NCBI RefSeq assembly: GCF_018687715.1
Contig: NC_056765.1
Span: 868,001 to 932,000, forward strand
Source: Carya illinoinensis
Taxonomy: Eukaryota; Streptophyta; Magnoliopsida; Fagales; Juglandaceae
Length of the DNA: 64,000 bases
Direction of reading: 5' to 3'
Part shown: piece by piece, positions 57,708 to 64,000 of the stretch
Position numbering within the stretch: position 1 is the stretch's first letter
Layout: each line of letters starts with the position of its first letter
Program-made: the position numbers and the translations under genes
The notes under the pieces: generated by a model
Database searches by the model: none
Told to the model about the DNA's origin: nothing
The model's input: only the letters and a program-made list of their open reading frames with translations

Positions 57708-58537
57708 GATAAATGATCCACGATTTCCCACACAATATTGATGACAAAAATTCTGGACAAATCAAACTTTTAAATGCGGAAAAAATCCGATCTGCCAGCA
57801 GTAAATAATTAATTAGATACAAAAAGAATAATGTATATATACAACTACCTAACTTTCTCAAATATAAGTCTATTGTGAAAGATCCCCACTCTTCAATGCA
57901 CAGGCAGAATGTGTACCTGCATACAAATACAGCCTCGCAAGTGAAATAAAATTCTATCTATTGGAAATAAAAAATAACATAGCAAATTTAAGCCTGAACC
58001 AAGATTCGCAAACCCCAGCTGGGAACTTCATTCTGTTCCCAACCAAAACAGGATATGCACGTGCAATTTCCACGACATCTACATAACTTCGTGCAAACAA
58101 AAACAGCATCAATAAAATTCCCAATGTGAACACAAAATTTTCAGACCACCTTACGATCAGGATTAAAAGAACCACTCCAGGCTTTAGCTTCCTTGATCAA
58201 ATTTATTCTCTCTGTTTCTTTGTTAAGTTCTCTTTGGTTGCTGAGAATATAATAGAAAGCAATAAGTTACAATTGCGAGCCAACTAACCACCACATATAT
58301 TTCATTCCCATCACCAATTAAAATGCAATAAATGATCCCAACCCGTCAGTGACATGCAAAACGTAACCAAAGAAAATAATCATTACTTCCCTTCTTTTTA
58401 AGAATTCAAAAATTTTCTGATCGACCAAACAGTCCCACACAAATTTCCGAGAACCATTCGAAGACAACGGATTCTGTCAGTTTATGGATGCAAACAGAAC
58501 AAAAAAAATGCCGGATCGATCCGCACCTGAAGAAGAG

Positions 58538-58633
58538 CTAGCACGGAGGATTCGTTCGCTGATGCGGACGATAACTAGACCTGATAGACCCGAGGGTACG
58601 GGACAGGGAGTGGCGGTGCTTGGAGAATTTCAT
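58538..58633 (-). other. Candidate upstream ORF in the choline kinase leader
   Basis: A 31-codon ATG-to-TAG frame, MKFSKHRHSLSRTLGSIR..., basic and serine-rich, lies inside a likely non-coding leader exon. That exon ends at a good GT donor (CTTCAG|GTGCGG, 58527/58526). A leader acceptor is probable near 57760 (GTCCAG), possibly with another small exon near 57917. Phosphocholine-pathway genes can be controlled by upstream ORFs (known for phosphoethanolamine methyltransferase), but I do not recognise this peptide. Confidence 0.45.
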
Positions 58634-58841
58634 TGAAGCGGTAGGCCTTGTTCTTTTCCTGCCGTACTGGGATTTTTCTGTTATGTCGATTGTGGGGTCG
58701 CCGTAGTTATTATTTAGAGATCCGCTGCGTTTGACAAAGTCAGGACTAAGCGAGAGACCATTTTCGTTTTTTTAGATGTTATATATAAATACAGTCGCAC
58801 ACTAATCTATATATCAATATTGATTTATTCATACTTAAAAT

Positions 58842-61535
<2,694 letters not shown>

Positions 61536-61866
61536 CTTAAAATTTAAATTAACACTATTTTCAATAAAATCTACTTTTTGACCAATCACATCACATTAAT
61601 GCACAGATTAATACACAATTATGCTTGCAACTATATTTTTCTTTTGAGATACGTAATTTATCCTCTAAATTTTATAATCTTTAATAGCATTTTAAATTAA
61701 TTTCATGACATAATGATTTTAAAACTAATAATTTAAAACTTATTAAATCAATAAATATGATTAAAAAATTAAAAAATCATTATTCGAGCCAAAATTTCAT
61801 CTATGAGGAGATCTTACTTAGAACGAATTTGATAGATTTTTTTCTAAATAAAATTAGATAGTTTAA

Positions 61867-62026
61867 GGCTGGATTTGAGTGGTGAGAAGAGTTCTGAATA
61901 GTAGTAAAAAGTAATAATAAAGTAATGAATATTATATAAAAAATAATGAATAGTAGTACAAGTAAATAAAAAGTAATAATAAAGTAATAAATAATACTAA
62001 TAAGTGCTGAGTACCCAAACTCAGCC
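61867..62026. mobile_element. Tourist-like MITE, 160 bp
   Basis: The ends read GGCTGGATTTGAGT and, reversed, GGCTGAGTTTGGGT, flanked by TAA on both sides (61864-61866 and 62027-62029), as for PIF/Harbinger MITEs. The interior is an A/T-rich run of taataataaag units. Confidence 0.7.
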
Positions 62027-62044
62027 TAATTTTGACTTTTTTGG

Positions 62045-62212
62045 AGTTCGTTTGGGTAAATGAGTGATACCACCTATTCAATATCCTATCATTGTTTTTT
62101 ATCATTTTTTTAGTACTATTCATTACTATTTAATATTTTATTATTACTTTTTTATTATTATTTACAAATAATTTGAAATCACCTCACTATCTAAATGTAG
62201 CCTTAAAGTTCG
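62045..62212. repeat. Second AT-rich MITE relative
   Basis: Carries the reverse complement of the same interior motifs (actattcattactattt, attattactttt) with GTTTGGGTAAATGAGTG at its left. Ends are less clear than in the neighbouring element. Confidence 0.5.
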
Positions 62213-62429
62213 TTTGGACACTTGAAGTATCTCATATTTATGTGAATGGTAGTAACATTGTTTGAATTAAGATATTTTATTGGGTTTTGAAAATGTGAGA
62301 GGAAAAAATAAATAAAAATATTATAAAGTCAAAATAAATTATTTTTTTTTTGAAATTTAAAACAGTATAGATTTTTATGTTTTGTTTTAAAATTTATAAA
62401 AATTGTATTAATTTATGAGTGTTATGAGG

Positions 62430-63050
62430 TTTTTTCGTAGGCCCACAAAGCCGAGAGGCCGAGCCTAATACTCAAAGGCCTACACCCATTGAGCCACTCG
62501 GTGGCGCGCTTGAGGTCTCTCAACCCATATAAACTAGATTGGGGGCTTCAGGGTGAAGAATAGTCCGCTATCCTCAGAGCACAGGAAAGCTGTCCTGGCT
62601 AAAAGGGAAGAAGAATATATCATCTTAATGGGACTGAATCCTAAGACGATATAAAAAATCACGCCGTATCATATGCGCTCGCCAAATGATCACATCATAT
62701 TAAAATACATTCCTTAGAGGACCATACCATATTAAATGGGTATGACAGAAGGGATTTCAGGATGACACCCCTCCCTTAGTCACAGGACATGGTTGCCTAG
62801 CCCTCAAGATAATACATAAAAGGGAACCCCCATATATTAAACATGGATTACTCTCTACATACTCATATATTTTCTAAATTCTCTACTTTTCTAGATTCTC
62901 CTGCATACTTTTTAAGAATATTATTGACTTAAGCATCAGAGCTCTCCCAACCATCCAAAGGCCATATTCTATCGATTTCTTTTCTGTGTTAACAGTCTGC
63001 AAGACTGAAGACACTGACTTTTGAGAAGCCGGCCTATAGGTTTATGAAAT
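62430..63050 (+). mobile_element. LTR-like fragment (possible solo LTR)
   Basis: Has the make-up of a plant Gypsy LTR: a TATA-like ataatacataaaaggga at about 62810, then a leader with tattgacttaagcatcagag at about 62925, typical of LTR R regions. No internal coding region or clean target duplication was found. Confidence 0.5.
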
Positions 63051-64000
63051 ACAATGTTAACACTGTATTTAGATAATGATTAGTTAATGATTAAATGAAA
63101 AAGTTAAATATTTGACATAATTTTTTTTATTTTTTATTTTTTGTGTTTAAGTGATGTTTAGAGATAAAATTGCAAAAAATTTTAAAGTTTTAAGAATTAT
63201 CTTTCTCATCCCTTGTCCGAACGAAGCCCTTACAATATTTAATATTTTTTTTATGCAAAATTGTTTAATTTTGCATGTATCTCAAAATAAAATGTTATTA
63301 AGCCAATTAAAAATAATTCTACCAAAAATGCTATAAATTACGGTAAAAAACCAGTAATAATTCAGTCATCATAAGAATAGTAGTCCACGTGCAAAAGCCT
63401 CAGTTGACAAGCCCACTTCTACAAGAGGATCCTAAGCTGGATTACAATCAAAGAAATTCTACCCATATCTCTCCACCAAAACAGCCCACCCAGGTTTTTT
63501 TGTTTTTTTTCGAAATATTGAATTTAAGCTGTTCGTAAATAAATAAATCATGCTCATTATTTTCTTCTTCTTTAAGGTTTTACAACCTCATTCTACTTGT
63601 TAATTTTCAAACATTCCAAAATTAGACCTCGTTTGATTATACAGTTTGGATGATATGAGATAAAGTATTTTATTGAAAATTGAATAAAATATAACTGTAA
63701 TATAATTTTTTAATATTAATTGTGTTTTGAAATTTGAAAAAGTTGAATTGTTTACTATATTTTGTATAGAAATTTGTGAAAATTATAATAATTATATGAG
63801 ATCAGATCAGATGAGATAGTTACAATACCATACTTTTTACTTTATGGATAAAATAAAAGAGAATTTTCCTGAAGAAAGACTCAAACCCTCCCAAAAAACT
63901 AAAAGGTTTTATAAATCGGCTGCCATGGATAGTCATTATTAATCTTTTCCTGCTGCTTGTACCTAAGAAATAATTCCCATGATGAAATCCTAAAGCAATA
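63051..64000. other. AT-rich intergenic end of window
   Basis: Contains a copy of the AT-rich MITE-like family at about 63628-63830 (gaaaaagttgaattgttta and gatcagatcagatgagat). No gene is supported. Confidence 0.5.

Noticed and set aside
57330..57731. Upstream in-frame extension MGNRGSFI of choline kinase as the start
   Set aside because: It begins at a non-ATG codon; the family N-terminus starts at the ATG at 57707.

Overview
The window is plant nuclear DNA. Every gene is a split eukaryotic gene with GT-AG introns (one GC-AG), and the proteins are plant types: a LNK clock protein, MIZ1, a mitochondrial PPR protein, RNA polymerase III subunit 2 and choline kinase. The dense plant L1 LINEs, AT-rich MITEs, hAT elements and a tRNA-like SINE suggest a woody eudicot; I guess Fagales/Juglandaceae from the repeat style only.

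Layout. (1) 1-6060, plus strand: a LNK3-like gene with a four-G-box promoter and an intact TRIM in intron 2. (2) 6660-8220, plus: a single-exon MIZ1 gene whose upstream region is locally duplicated. (3) 9416-19540: a segmental tandem duplication. Each unit carries a PPR596-like gene (plus) and the last exon of NRPC2 (minus). The second unit is joined to the real NRPC2 gene. The first ends in an orphan copy of that exon. Each unit serves as an empty-site control for later insertions in the other. (4) 19471-52068, minus: NRPC2, 38 coding exons spread over 32.6 kb. I could place all exons with consistent phase, giving 1162 codons. Its introns hold one nearly complete L1 (35940-41489, 13-bp target-site duplication), one decayed L1 (29559-33848), one 5'-truncated L1 with a long open C-terminal frame (48373-49560), a SINE with 15-bp duplications, and many very short L1 3'-end insertions, some only 12-14 bases long. 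(5) 54148-58633, minus: choline kinase, 7 coding exons, 359 aa, with a candidate 31-codon upstream ORF in a 5' leader exon. (6) 58842-61535: a 2.7-kb non-autonomous hAT-like element with a perfect 8-bp target duplication, just upstream of choline kinase. (7) 61536-64000: MITEs and an LTR-like fragment, with no host gene seen.

The genes have unrelated jobs (circadian transcription, root hydrotropism, organelle RNA processing, tRNA/5S transcription, phosphatidylcholine synthesis), so this is an ordinary gene neighbourhood and not a cluster. I saw no rRNA, tRNA or CRISPR. The unusual content is the record of duplication and retrotransposition.
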